Below are positions 11,893 to 23,095 of a DNA stretch of 64,000 bases, piece by piece. The DNA is from Dryocosmus kuriphilus (Eukaryota; Arthropoda; Insecta; Hymenoptera; Cynipidae), in assembly GCA_038277395.1 (NCBI GenBank), contig CM076189.1:82139421-82203420 (forward strand), written 5' to 3'. The notes under the pieces were generated by a model that was not told where the DNA came from, made no database searches, and saw nothing but the letters and a program-made list of their open reading frames with translations. Within the stretch, counting starts at the first letter, position 1, and each line of letters begins with the position of its first letter. The translations under genes and the position numbers were made by a program.

Positions 11893-13854
11893 TTAAGCAT
11901 AAAGGAGGAGTGCCTGGGCTTCTCGAAGCAAGGGTCGCGCGACTTTCGGAAAATCAGTTCTTAAACTTTGCAAGTAGGGATCTGCAGAAACTAATATGAA
12001 ATGCAGGATATCCTCATTCATACGAACCGCTGATGTCTTCCTGGTGTTGTTTTCTCTGCATCTCTTAGAATCTTTGTTTCTCGCTTCTTGAGCCTCTTCT
12101 GATAATTTACCAATTGGTACAACAAAAGAGTCAATTATTTTTGCGCCGTGAACTAGCACTTTGTGCATAGATGCAGGCATGAAGTACCAGCTGTACTTGT
12201 CCACATAAAGCTCAGCAGTCTGAGTGGCAAATTCATGGAGGCGTTCAGTATGGATAGCTTTACCGCAAGCCAGAACTTGTAATATAATGTATAAGTTTTT
12301 TATTAAATTCATGTCAATGCCAGTAATCTCACTTTCCTTTACATAATTTTCGAAAAACTTGCGAGCCGTGTTTTCATCATTTGTGGTACCAGAACCTTGC
12401 TTAACTATATCCACGATTAATCCAAGGTGCTTGCGAATTTCATTTTGAATATGTCTCTTTCTCTCCTCAGCGACTTCTTTTTGCTCTTTTGTTTTACAGG
12501 CCCACTGTTGAAACGGCAATCGGTAAGAAATGTGGAGGATGCATTCCATGAATCGAATCCAGGCAAGCAAGGTTTGCAATCCAATTTGAAATGCATCCAC
12601 ATTTTCTTCCTTAGTTTGAACAACTTTCAAGTGGTTCATTTCTGAAGGCTTTGCTCCACAAGCAGTGCAGTTAGAGGAAGAAGACGTTTGAGTGATGACT
12701 TGGCACACTTTTCCATGAAGCATGGTGCAAATGAGCTCATATTCAACAAAATAAGTGCTTCCATTCAAGATGATTTTTCCAGGCTTCAATCGCTTGATTT
12801 GGTTTTTCATATCTCCTAATTCAGTTAAAATTTTCTCTTTTGTCTCCTGTTCATAATGAAACAAGATAGGCAGACAAGAATTTGGAGAAGAAGGTTGCAG
12901 ATTTTTCAAAACTTTTGTTACTTCATCTGATGTTGTAATGCAAAGAGGTACCATTGACATTAAAAAGAGACTTGACGTTAAAGTTGTTGAATTTTCTGAT
13001 TTATGTTGGTATGGATCTATGCCAGACGTGCCATCACAACCGTACTTCACTTTCATTTTTAAACTTTTCGTTTCTTCAGGTGGTTCGATATCTTTAATTT
13101 TGAATATTCGTTTCGTGGTATGATCAAGTAGTTCTTGAAGTTTAAGAGTAGCACCTTTTTCGCTGACTATTATTGCAGCATTTGGTGGATAGCACTGTTC
13201 TTTGGTCTTTGTGATCGTTTTGTACGGTGGAAGAATGTCAGCATTTTTATCCTTAAAACGTTTCCTGAGTAGTTCATATTTACTCTTCGTTAATTTTAAA
13301 TCAGTAAAAAGCGCAAGCGCTTCGTCATCAGAAAACGGTATTAATTTGTCTTCTTGTAATGATACTATTTCCATATCTGTTGGATCTGATGTTCTGTCAC
13401 TTGGCATGTTTAAAACGCCTTTTTTTAGAATTTCATTTGCGTTTTTTTGGTCGAAAGTTTGCATGTTTTGCAGTACATTATTATCGTTCTTTGTAACATT
13501 TTTTTTCAACATTTCAAACCTTCTTTTTTTGGTTTTTTGAGAACATTCATCAAAGCTCTTTGTTCTTCTGGGTTGCGAAGTAGATGCTTGAGAAACTAAA
13601 AATGTAGCTTCCAACCGGCTTTTGTTTTTCTGGCCAAAAATGTCGTTATTAAAACTAGAAGTTCTCCATCTTTTACGAAAAGCTGGTAAAAAATATTTCA
13701 CAATTCTGTCTCGAACTAATCCTTCCAAAGTCGAGGACAGACGATGATTGTCCTTCAAATAATTAACTAACACCTCATCAGTTTTAGAACTAGAACGTAC
13801 CAAAACATCAAATAATTCTCTGTTGATTATTTCAATAGAATCCATGACTGACAA
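11893..13854 (-). CDS. Transib transposase, 653 aa, intact ORF with D-to-H change
   Basis: It is predicted to cut and join at the CACAGTG ends in the nucleus, using an RNase H-like DDE core related to RAG1. Family landmarks in order: YGCDGTSG (residues 271-278, first catalytic Asp at 274), SLFLMSMVPLCI, a LQPSSPNSCLPILFHYEQET block at 319-338, NQIKRLKPG, then CTMLHGKVCQVIT (376-388), CTACG zinc-binding cysteines (396, 399), MHKVLVHG histidines (563-569) and LSEEAQEARNKD (584-595), which carries the catalytic Glu. Transib proteins normally have MIDGKVC or MVDGKVC at the second motif. Here residue 380 is His (CAT at 12715-12717), one base from GAT. The N-terminal 110 residues are basic and lack a RING finger. 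Start is the first ATG of the ORF. Catalytic competence is therefore doubtful despite the intact frame. Confidence 0.93.
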   Translation of the reverse strand: MSVMDSIEIINRELFDVLVRSSSKTDEVLVNYLKDNHRLSSTLEGLVRDRIVKYFLPAFRKRWRTSSFNNDIFGQKNKSRLEATFLVSQASTSQPRRTKSFDECSQKTKKRRFEMLKKNVTKNDNNVLQNMQTFDQKNANEILKKGVLNMPSDRTSDPTDMEIVSLQEDKLIPFSDDEALALFTDLKLTKSKYELLRKRFKDKNADILPPYKTITKTKEQCYPPNAAIIVSEKGATLKLQELLDHTTKRIFKIKDIEPPEETKSLKMKVKYGCDGTSGIDPYQHKSENSTTLTSSLFLMSMVPLCITTSDEVTKVLKNLQPSSPNSCLPILFHYEQETKEKILTELGDMKNQIKRLKPGKIILNGSTYFVEYELICTMLHGKVCQVITQTSSSSNCTACGAKPSEMNHLKVVQTKEENVDAFQIGLQTLLAWIRFMECILHISYRLPFQQWACKTKEQKEVAEERKRHIQNEIRKHLGLIVDIVKQGSGTTNDENTARKFFENYVKESEITGIDMNLIKNLYIILQVLACGKAIHTERLHEFATQTAELYVDKYSWYFMPASMHKVLVHGAKIIDSFVVPIGKLSEEAQEARNKDSKRCRENNTRKTSAVRMNEDILHFILVSADPYLQSLRTDFPKVARPLLREAQALLLYA

Positions 13855-14251
13855 GATTGATGAAAAAGTAGCGAGGAAAACAAAAGAAAATAATCAGGAT
13901 TACTATTCAAATTAGTAAGAACAGGGTTATTTTCGAATGATCAAACGAATCACGAACAATGAATGCAACAGAAAATAATAAAATACACTAAGGAGCACTT
14001 ATGTACGAATGACAAACACCAAATGACAGTAACGCCTCACGAAGTTATATCAAAGTGGTAAATGTTCTAAGTAAAACACAGAAGAAACAAATGAAGATCG
14101 TAGTCAAAATAAAGGCAGATGAAAGAAATGAAGATCATAATCAAAATAAACGCAACAAACGACAATCGTCAGTCAGAAAACAAATGAAGATCGAAAAAAA
14201 CAAAAGAAGCGCGACTAGTTGGACAATTGGGGAGTTATTCATGGTTGATTT
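13855..14251. promoter_or_regulatory. Transib 5' region upstream of transposase
   Basis: About 400 bases between the transposase ATG and the right TIR, where the promoter is expected. It has short repeated AAACAAATGAAGATCGTAGTC-like stretches near 14080-14200. No defined core promoter can be called by eye. Confidence 0.35.
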
Positions 14252-15233
14252 TGGTAAAGAAACGAAAATAATCTGCTAAAAATGTCAGAACTATACATTC
14301 GTTTATTAATTTTGTTTAAATAATTAATAATTGTTTTTAAAAAGTACAAAATTTTTGATAAATAATCATCGGTGAAAGATTTGTAGATGATTATGACGAA
14401 GAAACGAAACTTATCTACTGAAAAATGGTGGAATTATACATTTGTTTATTAAATTTCTTCAAATAATGAACTATTGTTTTTAAAAAGTACAAAATTTATA
14501 GTATTATAATTTATTTATAGTTATTTATAGTAAATAATCATCAATGAAAGAATTGTAGTTTATTCTAATAAAGAAAAAAAACTTATCTATTGTAAAATGG
14601 ACGAATGATGCACTTGTTTATTAATTTTGTTTAAATAATATACAATTGTTGGCTAGAAGCAAATTATTACAGTGGATGACCATTGGCAAGATATTATCAT
14701 TTAATTCTCTTAGAAAGAACGAAATATTTCTATTGGAAAATAGCATAGTCAGGAATATGTTTATTAAATTGTTATAAACAATTAATAATTAATATCTAAC
14801 TTTTTATAATTTTAGTTAAACATTCTTTTCTTCCATTTTCTTCTTCAAAAAATGTCGGTCAGAAGTACTTTATTATCGCAAATTAAACAGATATAACTTT
14901 TGTTCACTTATTTGTTTACAACAATGCGAAAAAGTTTGTTACGCAGCTGACACTCATAGAATGCATTTTTAATGAGTTTGTACTTGGACTCTGACCATCT
15001 AAAGTCAGATAAAAAAATTTCGAACAAAATGGCAACCATGAAATGACAAAATTTATTTTTTATTCATTTTGTTTGTTAAATAAAAAATTTTGCACACAAA
15101 CTTCATTAAAGTTCGAACCGTGGACCTATGCACAATTTTATAAGCTTTCATTTTTAAAAAAAACTCCCAAATCGGTTGAAAATTGTGGGCTGAAAATTGA
15201 TTTGTCCACAGGAACTTTTTTTGCCCCACTGTG
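14252..15233 (-). repeat. Transib long right TIR
   Basis: Inverted counterpart of 10578-11523, including the inverted tandem units near 14300-14770 (GTTTATTAA blocks about every 145 bases). Small indels differ between the sides, for example one extra A in the terminal poly-A run. The small ORFs at 15043-15380 lie in or across this repeat and are not genes. Confidence 0.85.
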
Positions 15234-15238
15234 CGCCA
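15234..15238. repeat. Transib target-site duplication (right)
   Basis: CGCCA immediately after the terminal CACTGTG, identical to 10573-10577. Confidence 0.95.
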
Positions 15239-15840
15239 TGATAATCGAAGAAAACGGTAAGCAAAGCCTTGACATTTGATCGAACTTGGCGTGCTTTTTT
15301 TGGTCTTGGTGATCCAGAATGCTTCCACTGGGACAATTGAGCCTTAGTTTCGACTTCGTAACCATATACCCATGTTTCATTACCTGTCATAATCCTTTTG
15401 AGAAACTCTGTGTCGCCGTTGACGTCATTCAACAGCTCCTGATCGATGCTCACACGACGGTTGTTTGGTCAAAATTTCGCAATTTCGGAACAAACTTCGC
15501 TGAAACACGTCTCATGCACGAAATATCCACTGAAATTGCTTGGCACGAGCCAAGTGAGATGCCGATATCATCAGCAACTTCTCTAATGGTAATTCGACGA
15601 TTCGCCAACACTATTTTCTTCACTTCTTCAACGTTTCCATCAGTTGTTGAAGTGCTGGGACGTCCAGTGCGAGCTCCGTCATTAATATCTTTTCGGCCTT
15701 CCCGACCCAGGTTGTACCACTTATAAACATTTTTTTTTACTCATAGTACACTCGTCGTCTGCCACTGTCAACATTTCAGGTGTTTTGGAGCACCTAATTC
15801 CATTTTTTACACAAAATTGGATGCAATGTCTTTGATCCAT
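15239..15840 (-). pseudogene. mariner transposase, N-terminal half
   Basis: Starts at the ATG complementary to 15838-15840 (MDQRHCIQFCVKNGIRCSK) and runs through the two helix-turn-helix domains (linker ARTGRPSTSTTDGNVEEVKK, then RRITIREVADDIGIS). It reaches the start of the catalytic domain with YGYEVETKAQLSQWKHS and PRPKKARQVRSNVKALL. The first catalytic motif reads MTGNETW, so the aspartate of the family TGDE(S/T)W motif is replaced by asparagine. It carries frameshifts and stops in the 15470-15740 part. The half ends at the Transib target duplication at 15234-15238. Confidence 0.85.
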
Positions 15841-16046
15841 TTTTTTTCGATAGCAGAAATTCGCCGAGCACGCAAAACACTTCTAACCTTTATGACTCTC
15901 ACAAACAAATAAAGAGTGCTATATAGCTAAAACTGTGCACATATGTTTGCGACGAGTGTAGCAACATAAGGAAAAAAGAAAACGAATATAGACTGTACGC
16001 AACCCGCGAAATACAAAAAGTCACCTTACATTTTGATCATACCTCG

Positions 16047-16819
16047 TATATTATATGTTAAGTCTTATTTTCATAAAATAAAAGTTGCATGAAATCGACA
16101 TTAGTATATTTTAGAAAGAATCCTGTGCATACGATTTAAGAAAAAAAAAATTTCGGAGATGTTTCAGACCACTAATTCTAGTTAACTTACCAACTTGCTT
16201 ATCCTAAGCCAGACCATGGTATGTGACGTGCGCCGAAGAAATGGGGTTTAGTCTAAGAAAATCGAAATCGAGGTTTTTACACCTTTCGAGAGCTTTTAAA
16301 TTGCTCTTTTTAATGAAACCATCGAAAAAAATTTCCGATCCTTATTATTGCTAATAATTTAGCTGCTAAGTACCCCAGAAATCGGGCTTTGGCTCGAGAA
16401 CTCGAGATCCCGTGAAACACCCACCACCACTCACTACTACATCTCTGCGTCTCATTTGCACACCGTCCGTGAACCGCGTCAAGTGACCCATCTCTTTCCT
16501 CGGTTCTTGTTCGTTTTTCCATATCCAAAATAGGCAAAGGATGCCAACGAGTAATTCATTAAATGTAATTTCGCTTTTTCTTTGCATACTAATTCTTGCA
16601 AAATTGGCATCCTTCATACGCGAGTACCGCCGAGAGTACAGGCGAACGTTGATAAGCTCACGGTGCAATCGTAAAGGGCGTCGCGTGTTTTCTTACATAA
16701 TGGATATTTCCAGCAATTTTAAATGAATTGATCTGAAAACTTCCAAAAATTTTCCTTTAATAGTAGCGAACAAACGTCTTACTGGAAGTTATTTCAACTC
16801 TGAGTTCCCTCGATACTTT
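16047..16819. other. Unit-1 flank, no gene recognised
   Basis: Bases 16049-16190 align with 60534-60670 of unit 2 (CCTGTGCATACGATTTAAGA, TTTCAGACCA). From about 16195 onward there is no counterpart in unit 2, so an insertion distinct from the BEL element may begin there. Small frames at 16310-16726 overlap on both strands and show no recognisable domain. Confidence 0.5.
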
Positions 16820-18076
16820 TTATTTCAAACCAAAGGAACTGGGATAAAATTCATTTATTGAAGGCAATAAAATGTGATTTCAGATAAATCGAATTTTAAT
16901 GTAAACCCATATTGAGTTAAACAACAATGTTTGAAGTTCATAAAAGATGGATTAAAATCGATGACAGTTATTTAATACGAAAATTACATGGTAACAACTA
17001 CGCAGAGCTTACTTAACTGGTCGAGACCCAGAGAGCAAAAAGCCCCGCTAATCGTACTGCCTCTAATTTTATGATCTCACCTACTAATCCCGTCCCACTG
17101 CTCTTTCTTTTCTTCTTTATAGTTCTGTCTCATTTACAAGTTCAAGCTCTCTTTCCCTTTCTCGTGGATCTTCCATATACAGCCGATAGACCACGGGCCG
17201 AGAAACGCCACATTCGACATGCGTGCATAAAGTACATGTGTGTGTGCATATGTGCGAGCGCGCGCTAAGTATATGTGTTGTACGTGCATGTAAAGTGTTC
17301 CTATACGCGTATTCTCCCCGTGCGCCTAATCAGCTTCCCTTATATGAAATCTCGACTTACCGGGGCATAAAGGATTTTACCTCATATGATTAAGCACACG
17401 AAAATGATGCCCAAGTGCTCATTAACCTGCAGGTCTGCCCAGCGTTGAACACAGTGTCCAAGCCCGCATTCACCTATGTGGGGTTAGAACAACTTTGGAT
17501 CATGAACTGTCCGAGTTATCATTACTCCTTTAGGCTCAGATATACGTTGAACACACTCTTCATGTCATCTTTAACATCTATTAGGCTTAGATCTACTTTG
17601 GAAAGTTTTCTTTTTCTACATTCTTCAAGTACGTTCTGTCTTACGATTTTGCCTCAGACTCAAATATGTTTCTGAACGAATCCCATTTCAAATTATCTCA
17701 TATTTAAAATAAATCATTTTATAATACGAATTGAATTATTTTTCACATTTTCTCTTGGAATCTCGAACAATTTACTATTGAATTTCATTTTCATCTAACA
17801 TTTCCATACTCAACGCAAACTTACTATTGATTTCGCAGCTTATTATATCATTTATTTTATTTAGACTCATAAACTGAAGACTACCTTCGAGTTCAGTTTT
17901 CGGAAAATTCGACTAACTTATAAAATAAAACTAATCTTTCTGGTGAAAATGAATTCTACATAATTTAGGCTTAAATTTTGATTTTGCAATAACTTCAAGT
18001 TGAATGCTAATATGAAGGAACTATGTCGGTCGATAAGTAAACAAACCGAAGATAGGAACTGTGGTTCACTTAATCG
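16820..18076 (-). repeat. BEL/Pao 3' LTR
   Basis: Direct repeat of 29424-30613, from TTATTTCAAACCAAAGGAAC through GGTTCACTTAATCG. Shared blocks include AAAAGATGGATTAAAATCGATGACAG-like sequence, CAGCAGATAGACCACGGGCC-like sequence and ATTAAGCACACGAAAATGAT. On the minus strand the 5' copy starts TGATTAAGTGAA; this copy has CG in place of TG. Small internal frames (17071-17675) occur in both LTRs with differing reading frames and are not genes. Confidence 0.8.
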
Positions 18077-18119
18077 CGTACAAAATTTACTTAATTCTTT
18101 ACCTCTTTAGAACATAATA

Positions 18120-18400
18120 AGAGAACGAGTTTATGCGTAGGACTAATTAAAGTTCCTTGTGGAGTGTGGGCTTCTGCAGCTCTTACTTGGGCATCTGGGG
18201 CAGGAAAAACTTCTACGATTACTCCCTTTTTTCTGCAATTACGCGGTGAGTCTAAATCCACAAGAAGTACGAAATCATTTACTTGTAAAGGAGTTTATTT
18301 TTCTATCCACTTTTTTCACAGTATTAAACTAGGAAAATACTCGCAAATTCATCTCTTCCAAAAGCAGTCGGCATAAAGTTGTGCTACCTCCTATATGGGA
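18120..18400 (-). pseudogene. BEL/Pao integrase C-terminal fragment
   Basis: Minus-strand frame NDFVLLVDLDSPRNCRKKG, then VIVEVFPAPDAQVRAAEAHT and PQGTLISPTHKLVLL. This is the conserved C-terminal module of BEL/Pao integrases. It belongs downstream of the 23466-23896 core, from which it is separated by the 5-kb plus-strand non-LTR insertion. That separation is the main evidence that the insertion is nested. Confidence 0.8.
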
Positions 18401-19989
18401 CACGTGAATTCTTTTACTCCCTATAGTGGGAAATTAATTTTCCCCACTTAAAGGGAAGTAGAGTTCGGAACTGGCCGCGGTGGGGAGGCCTAAGAACTAT
18501 GATGAATACAGCCTAGACACCCCAACGAAGTCGACCCTCAAGGGTTGGAGTTGATCGTTCGTAGGGGGAAATGATCAGCGTGAATTCGACTAAGCAGCGA
18601 TAGTCGAGAGGCACACGATGTCCCAGTTTGCCCTCAATCCAAAGTGTTAAACGTGCCCTGCTGAAGGACAAATGGTACCAGGGTATGGTGCCGTCAACAG
18701 TGTCCTGGGATACCGGGCGGCCTCCCTGTGTAAAAACCTTACCATTATAAGTGGGGCAATGTAGTGGCGGATCGAAACTTCCCCAGCTACACGTGGGATT
18801 GAAACGAAACATTTTAGCAGAAACAAGAACGAAGAAGGGGAGTCTTCAATGACAACCTTAACTGAAACATCCTCGATCATGAGAATGGACACTTCTGAGG
18901 GAATTTCAATGAATGCCTCATTTCAACAAGGTGGGTAGGTAGATGCAGGAGGACCTTCTATTAAGGGGAAGTGCTATACGGCCGAACGGTAAAGATACAA
19001 TCGCCTCCAAAATGCTAAGGCTTTGGTAGAAATTGCGTCACCCCGAGCCAGTACCCATAAGAGAGCCCGTTGAGACGGAAGTACGCTGCAGAGTGTTCCC
19101 AAAAATAAGAAAGTGCGGTTGAAAGACCCCGCAAACTCGTATGCAATGTCTCTAAGAATAAGAGATAGAAGAGAAGATCTACGGAATCAAGCTTGAAGAG
19201 GTGATTCCAGGGTTAGAAGACTGCCGCTTTAATCAAGACGTACTCATCATTTGATCGTTGACCAGTTGATTAGGTTGTGGCTCATCGAAGCTTCCAAAGA
19301 TCTCAAGCCGTGGGTTTGACCTGTTCTAAAGGCCATCAACAACAAAAACCTTCATATGACAGTCAACGTAATGACATGTGTGATGGTACCAAGGTTGATG
19401 CAAAGACTATCTTGGGAAGGTTATCATTCGATAACCCGGCGCTAAAGACGGAAAAATAGAGTGTGATAGACACGAAGCCGGAAACAAACGTGACAAAACT
19501 TGTATTTAACGTGGAGTAAGCTGCGGTCATAGCTCTACATGAGCTATAATGCAGGCCTTACTGAAGGTTGCAGGAGGATCAATTTGAAGATCCTCCTCAA
19601 GAAAAAGCCGGGAGACAAACCCACGGAGACATCCTCGGCAATGGATGCTGAAGAATAGCATCGGTAGCACAAAATATCACTCATCTGATTTGGAATTCAT
19701 CCAAATCAATCTCCATCATGCCAAGCCAGCATCGGTAGCTTGAAGTAGACGACTGACGGCAGAAAAGTTTGCTTTTGCTCTGATTCAGAATCCATGGTAT
19801 CATAAGGCAGAGTTTAAGAGCACTAGTCAAAAGAGCGGATCTGTTATTTATTCAAAATCCGCAGAAACACATATGGCAGATTTATACGCTAGAGGTCATC
19901 TTGAGTTTATTATTATACTAAGATTTTGTTGTAGAGATCTGGTCGCAATGAAAATAGAACTCTAGGTAAGAGGCTCACATTAAACCCTT

Positions 19990-20778
19990 GTGATATGTTC
20001 ATTGTTTCTAACATTTGCCGATTCAGACCCACCGCCATCTGAGGAATGGAGGCGACTGGTAGATTATTGCGTATTGAAAGGATGGCAACTATTCATTGGG
20101 TGGGACTCTAAGGCTCAACATTTTCTATGGGGTAGTAACGACATCAATAATAGAGGTGAGTCGTTATTGGTTTATTTTATAACAACCGATTTAACTTTAT
20201 CGAACGGGACCAAGACTCCTACATTTGGTACAATTAGATGTCAGGAGGTAATTGATATAACCTCATGCAAGATACGTATTTTTGATCAGATAAGGAGATG
20301 GCATGCGTCGCATGAGGCATCCATGTTGGATCACAGGAATATTTGTTTTTCAATAAATACGGACAGATGCGATCCTCAGAAGTACAGGAACCCAAGAGTA
20401 ACGAACTGTGATGGTCACAGGGATGACATCAGGGGACCTCTTGAAACAGTGCCGAAGAGGATCGGATCTATCCTACAGGTAGAAATTGCGGCAGACATTT
20501 TTCATGGAGCAATTTGCAAAAACTGTCAATATAACTGTCCACACCGGGCAAGAAGAGTAGACAAAGACGTTTCATTGAGGAATGGTAGACTAGAAGCTCT
20601 TAGGAAAGATGCTAGAAAACTTTTCAATAGAGCTAAAAAAACTAAGGTGTGGGACTCATGCAAAATTGCACTTGCAATGTACAATAACGAGATACAGACT
20701 GCAAAAATGAGTCCTGGTTGGGGTATTTTCAAGGCACATAGTATATACCTGACACTACCCGACTTCAGAGAGCTTTAA
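19990..20778 (+). pseudogene. Non-LTR ORF2, endonuclease part
   Basis: The 262-codon frame contains GWDSKAQHFLWGSNDINNRG (the asparagine expected in the D-x-N motif is replaced), a RCQEVIDITSC block, WHASHEASMLDHRNICFSI and then a linker toward the RT (SLRNGRLEALRKDARKLFNR). This is the C-terminal two thirds of an apurinic-like endonuclease domain. The upstream part in other frames (19680-19980) has further pieces such as LEFIQINLHHAKPAS. The frame ends in the thumb-side linker and continues in shifted frames. Confidence 0.8.
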
Positions 20779-20859
20779 GAGTCAACACATCGTATCAACT
20801 GAGAGCTTTAGTTATGCCGACTTGGAAGATGACTGATACGGCCGAGTCGATTCCATAGC

Positions 20860-22330
20860 ACCTGATGGCTATCCACTGTCCTCGTTCAACATTAGACAAA
20901 ACGCCACATGAGGAAGTCCCCGAGATATGCTCCTCAGTCGAAGCGGCTAGCAGTAACGGGAGTGAACACTGGAAGATGGCCAATGGCATAGTCACATATT
21001 CGAGAAATAGGTTGGTTTTAAACCAATTCTGCCCATATAAGACAGGATGGGACGTTAGTATATTCTCAGCTTTATTACAAGAGGGTTTAGACACTCTTGA
21101 GGGACGAATTTGTAGCATATTAGGGCTTGCTTAGCAATGGGATATACCCACGGGTCGTGGAGAAATGTAAAGGCGAGCTTTATTCCGAAACCCTGTAGGT
21201 CATCCTACTATGAAGCTAAATCCTTTAGACCTATCAGCTTAGCATCATTTATGCTGAAAACAATAGAAAAACTAGTAGATCTTTATGTAATGGAGGTAAT
21301 TTTACCTGATAAGCCACTACATAAAAGCCAATTTGCCACGGAAAAAGGCTAATTTACGGCTGAGGCGTTATATACGTTCACAAGTCGTATTCAGAAAAGG
21401 GTACGAAAAGATGAAATAGCACTAGCTGCATTTTTCGATATAGAGGGCCCGTTTAGAGACACCCCTAGAGATTATATTTTTGAAGCTGCAGCCGAACACG
21501 GATTTAATTTTACTATTAACAACAGGATGCAATCCATGTTCAGGATCAGAACAACCCACACGTCATTTCAAAAGTGAAGTAAAGGCGTGGGTTAAAAGGG
21601 GTTGTCGGCAAGGGAGGAGCGGGTGCTATCTTCTACCCAAAGGGCACTTTTAATTGATATATTGATCTGTAAACTCCACAGGGACGGGTATTATACACAG
21701 TGAGACGTTGATGACTTAGTAATCCTAGTGAAAGGCAAGCATGAGGGCATTCTAATTGAACTCATGGAAGGAGCACTTCGATTAACTGAAAACTGGTGTG
21801 AAGGCCGATGCTTGCCTGTTAATCCGGACAAGACGGAATTCATGGTTTTCACAAGAAAAAGGAAATTACGTGATCTTGATAAAACAGAGTTCTATGGCAG
21901 ACCAATCGAGCTTTCAAGTACGGCGAAATACTTGAGGGTTATATTTAACCCTAAGCTAACTTGGAAGGAGCATGCTGACACGGTGGTCAGGAAGGCCAAA
22001 GTGGCTTTCTGTGCTTGTAGGGGTGCTATAGGGAAAACTTGGAGGTTGAAACCTAAGGTTGTATATTGGTTATTTACAATAATAATTAGACCCATAATTA
22101 CGTATGCATAAATAATATGGGTATCTAGAACCAGGCATAGCTGCTGTGATAAGCAACCTCTAGGAATACAGAGAGTGTTCTGCCTGGCGATATCCGGCTC
22201 AATAAGGATTACACCAACCACATCTCTCGAGATACAACTGGGGTTGCCACCATTGAACATATTTTTACAGAAGCAGGCGTCGATGGACGCATATAGACTA
22301 ATGGGCAGCCACTCTGGAGATGTGAATCAA
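20860..22330 (+). pseudogene. Non-LTR ORF2, reverse transcriptase part
   Basis: Shifting frames show the RT core: SWRNVKASFIPKPCRSSYYE, KSFRPISLASFMLKTIEKLV (21220-21280), ALAAFFDIEGPF (box A, 21420-21450), a degenerate VDDLVILVKG (box C, 21705-21735), then NWCEGRCLPVNPDKTEFMVF, LGVIFNPKLTWKEH-like sequence and PIITYA. In-frame stops occur at several places (21351, 21576 and around 21655-21705). Confidence 0.8.
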
Positions 22331-22479
22331 GTGGTGTACTTGGATAGGATCCGTAGAGATTGTCTATTCAATGATCATGTCGTTGACATGGAACCTGAAT
22401 TTATGATCAGGAAATTCTCATTCGTGCAGCCTTGCAAGATGATTTTCCCAAAAAGGAAAGAGTGTCATGATAAAAAGAG

Positions 22480-23095
22480 AGAAGAAAAAACTATTCCTAC
22501 CGGGAGGACTCATCTGGTACACAGATATTTTCAAAGAATCCCAGGGCACTGGAGCTGGAATCCATGAGAGCTCATAGAAGACTGATATTTCAATAGCACT
22601 CGGCAAACTCCCTACGGTATATCAAGCTGAGATCGTGGCAATCAAGGCTTGTTTTGAGGAGATTTGTAGGCGGGCGTGTAAAGGACAGCATATATACATA
22701 TATTCTGATAGCCAAGCTACACCTAAGGACCATGGATATTAAGAAATAATTTTCAAATTAGTTTGGAACTACCTTCAGGTTCTCGTTTATGTATCGGCGC
22801 ATAATTGGTTTAAGTTAATCTGGGTACCGGGACATAAAGGCATTATGGGAAATGAAAAGGCGGATACATTAGCAAAAGGAGGAGTTTCAATGCCCCTTGT
22901 TGGTCCCGAACCCTACTGTGGAACCTCGTATGCTATCGTCAAGAGAGTGTTCGAGCAGTGGATGCGATTAGCACACGCGAAACAGTGGAAGGCGACTAGC
23001 GGGTTGACGCATACGAAGAAATACATCGAGTTGACATATGCAAAGAAACCTAAGCATCTTGCGGTTAGGGATAGGAGATAGCTAAAAGTTACATA
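22480..23095 (+). pseudogene. Non-LTR ORF2, RNase H part
   Basis: Pieces of an RNase H follow the RT: ALGKLPTVYQAEIVAIKACF (22590-22650), IYIYSDSQAT (22690-22720), and WVPGHKGIMGNEKADTLAKG (22822-22880) with the family H-x-G-N-x-x-A-D. A stop after DHGY breaks it. A zinc-finger-like tail (CGYSEETAYHVLC) is readable near 23177-23215. Confidence 0.8.

Larger units (their letters stand above)
10578..15233 (-). mobile_element. Transib-superfamily DNA transposon (RAG1-related)
   Basis: The 4656-base element begins CACAGTGGGGCAAAAAA and ends with its inverted counterpart. It is bounded by perfect 5-bp direct repeats CGCCA at 10573-10577 and 15234-15238. Five-base GC-rich target duplications and CAC-starting termini are diagnostic of Transib, the superfamily from which the RAG1 core is thought to derive. 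The terminal heptamer CACAGTG is identical to the consensus V(D)J recombination-signal heptamer. The inverted repeats are unusually long (about 0.95 kb). A single uninterrupted transposase ORF lies inside. The element interrupts a mariner. Confidence 0.95.
10067..16046 (-). mobile_element. mariner element split by a Transib insertion
   Basis: Its tips are inverted: CGAGGTGTGATCAAAAAGTA on the left and, reverse-complemented, CGAGGTATGATCAAAATGTA on the right, each flanked by TA (10065-10066, 16047-16048). Subtracting the Transib and one target duplication leaves about 1.32 kb, the normal mariner length. The transposase reads on the minus strand in two halves, 15840-15239 and 10572-10120. Removing the Transib plus one CGCCA copy rejoins the frame at the junction (FFDYHG followed by VVHQEF), showing that the mariner was there first. 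Confidence 0.95.

Noticed and set aside
12417..13540. Several plus- and minus-strand ORFs inside 11893-13854
   Set aside because: Shadow frames of the Transib transposase.
15319..15726. 135-codon plus-strand ORF
   Set aside because: Antisense shadow of the mariner N-terminal half.
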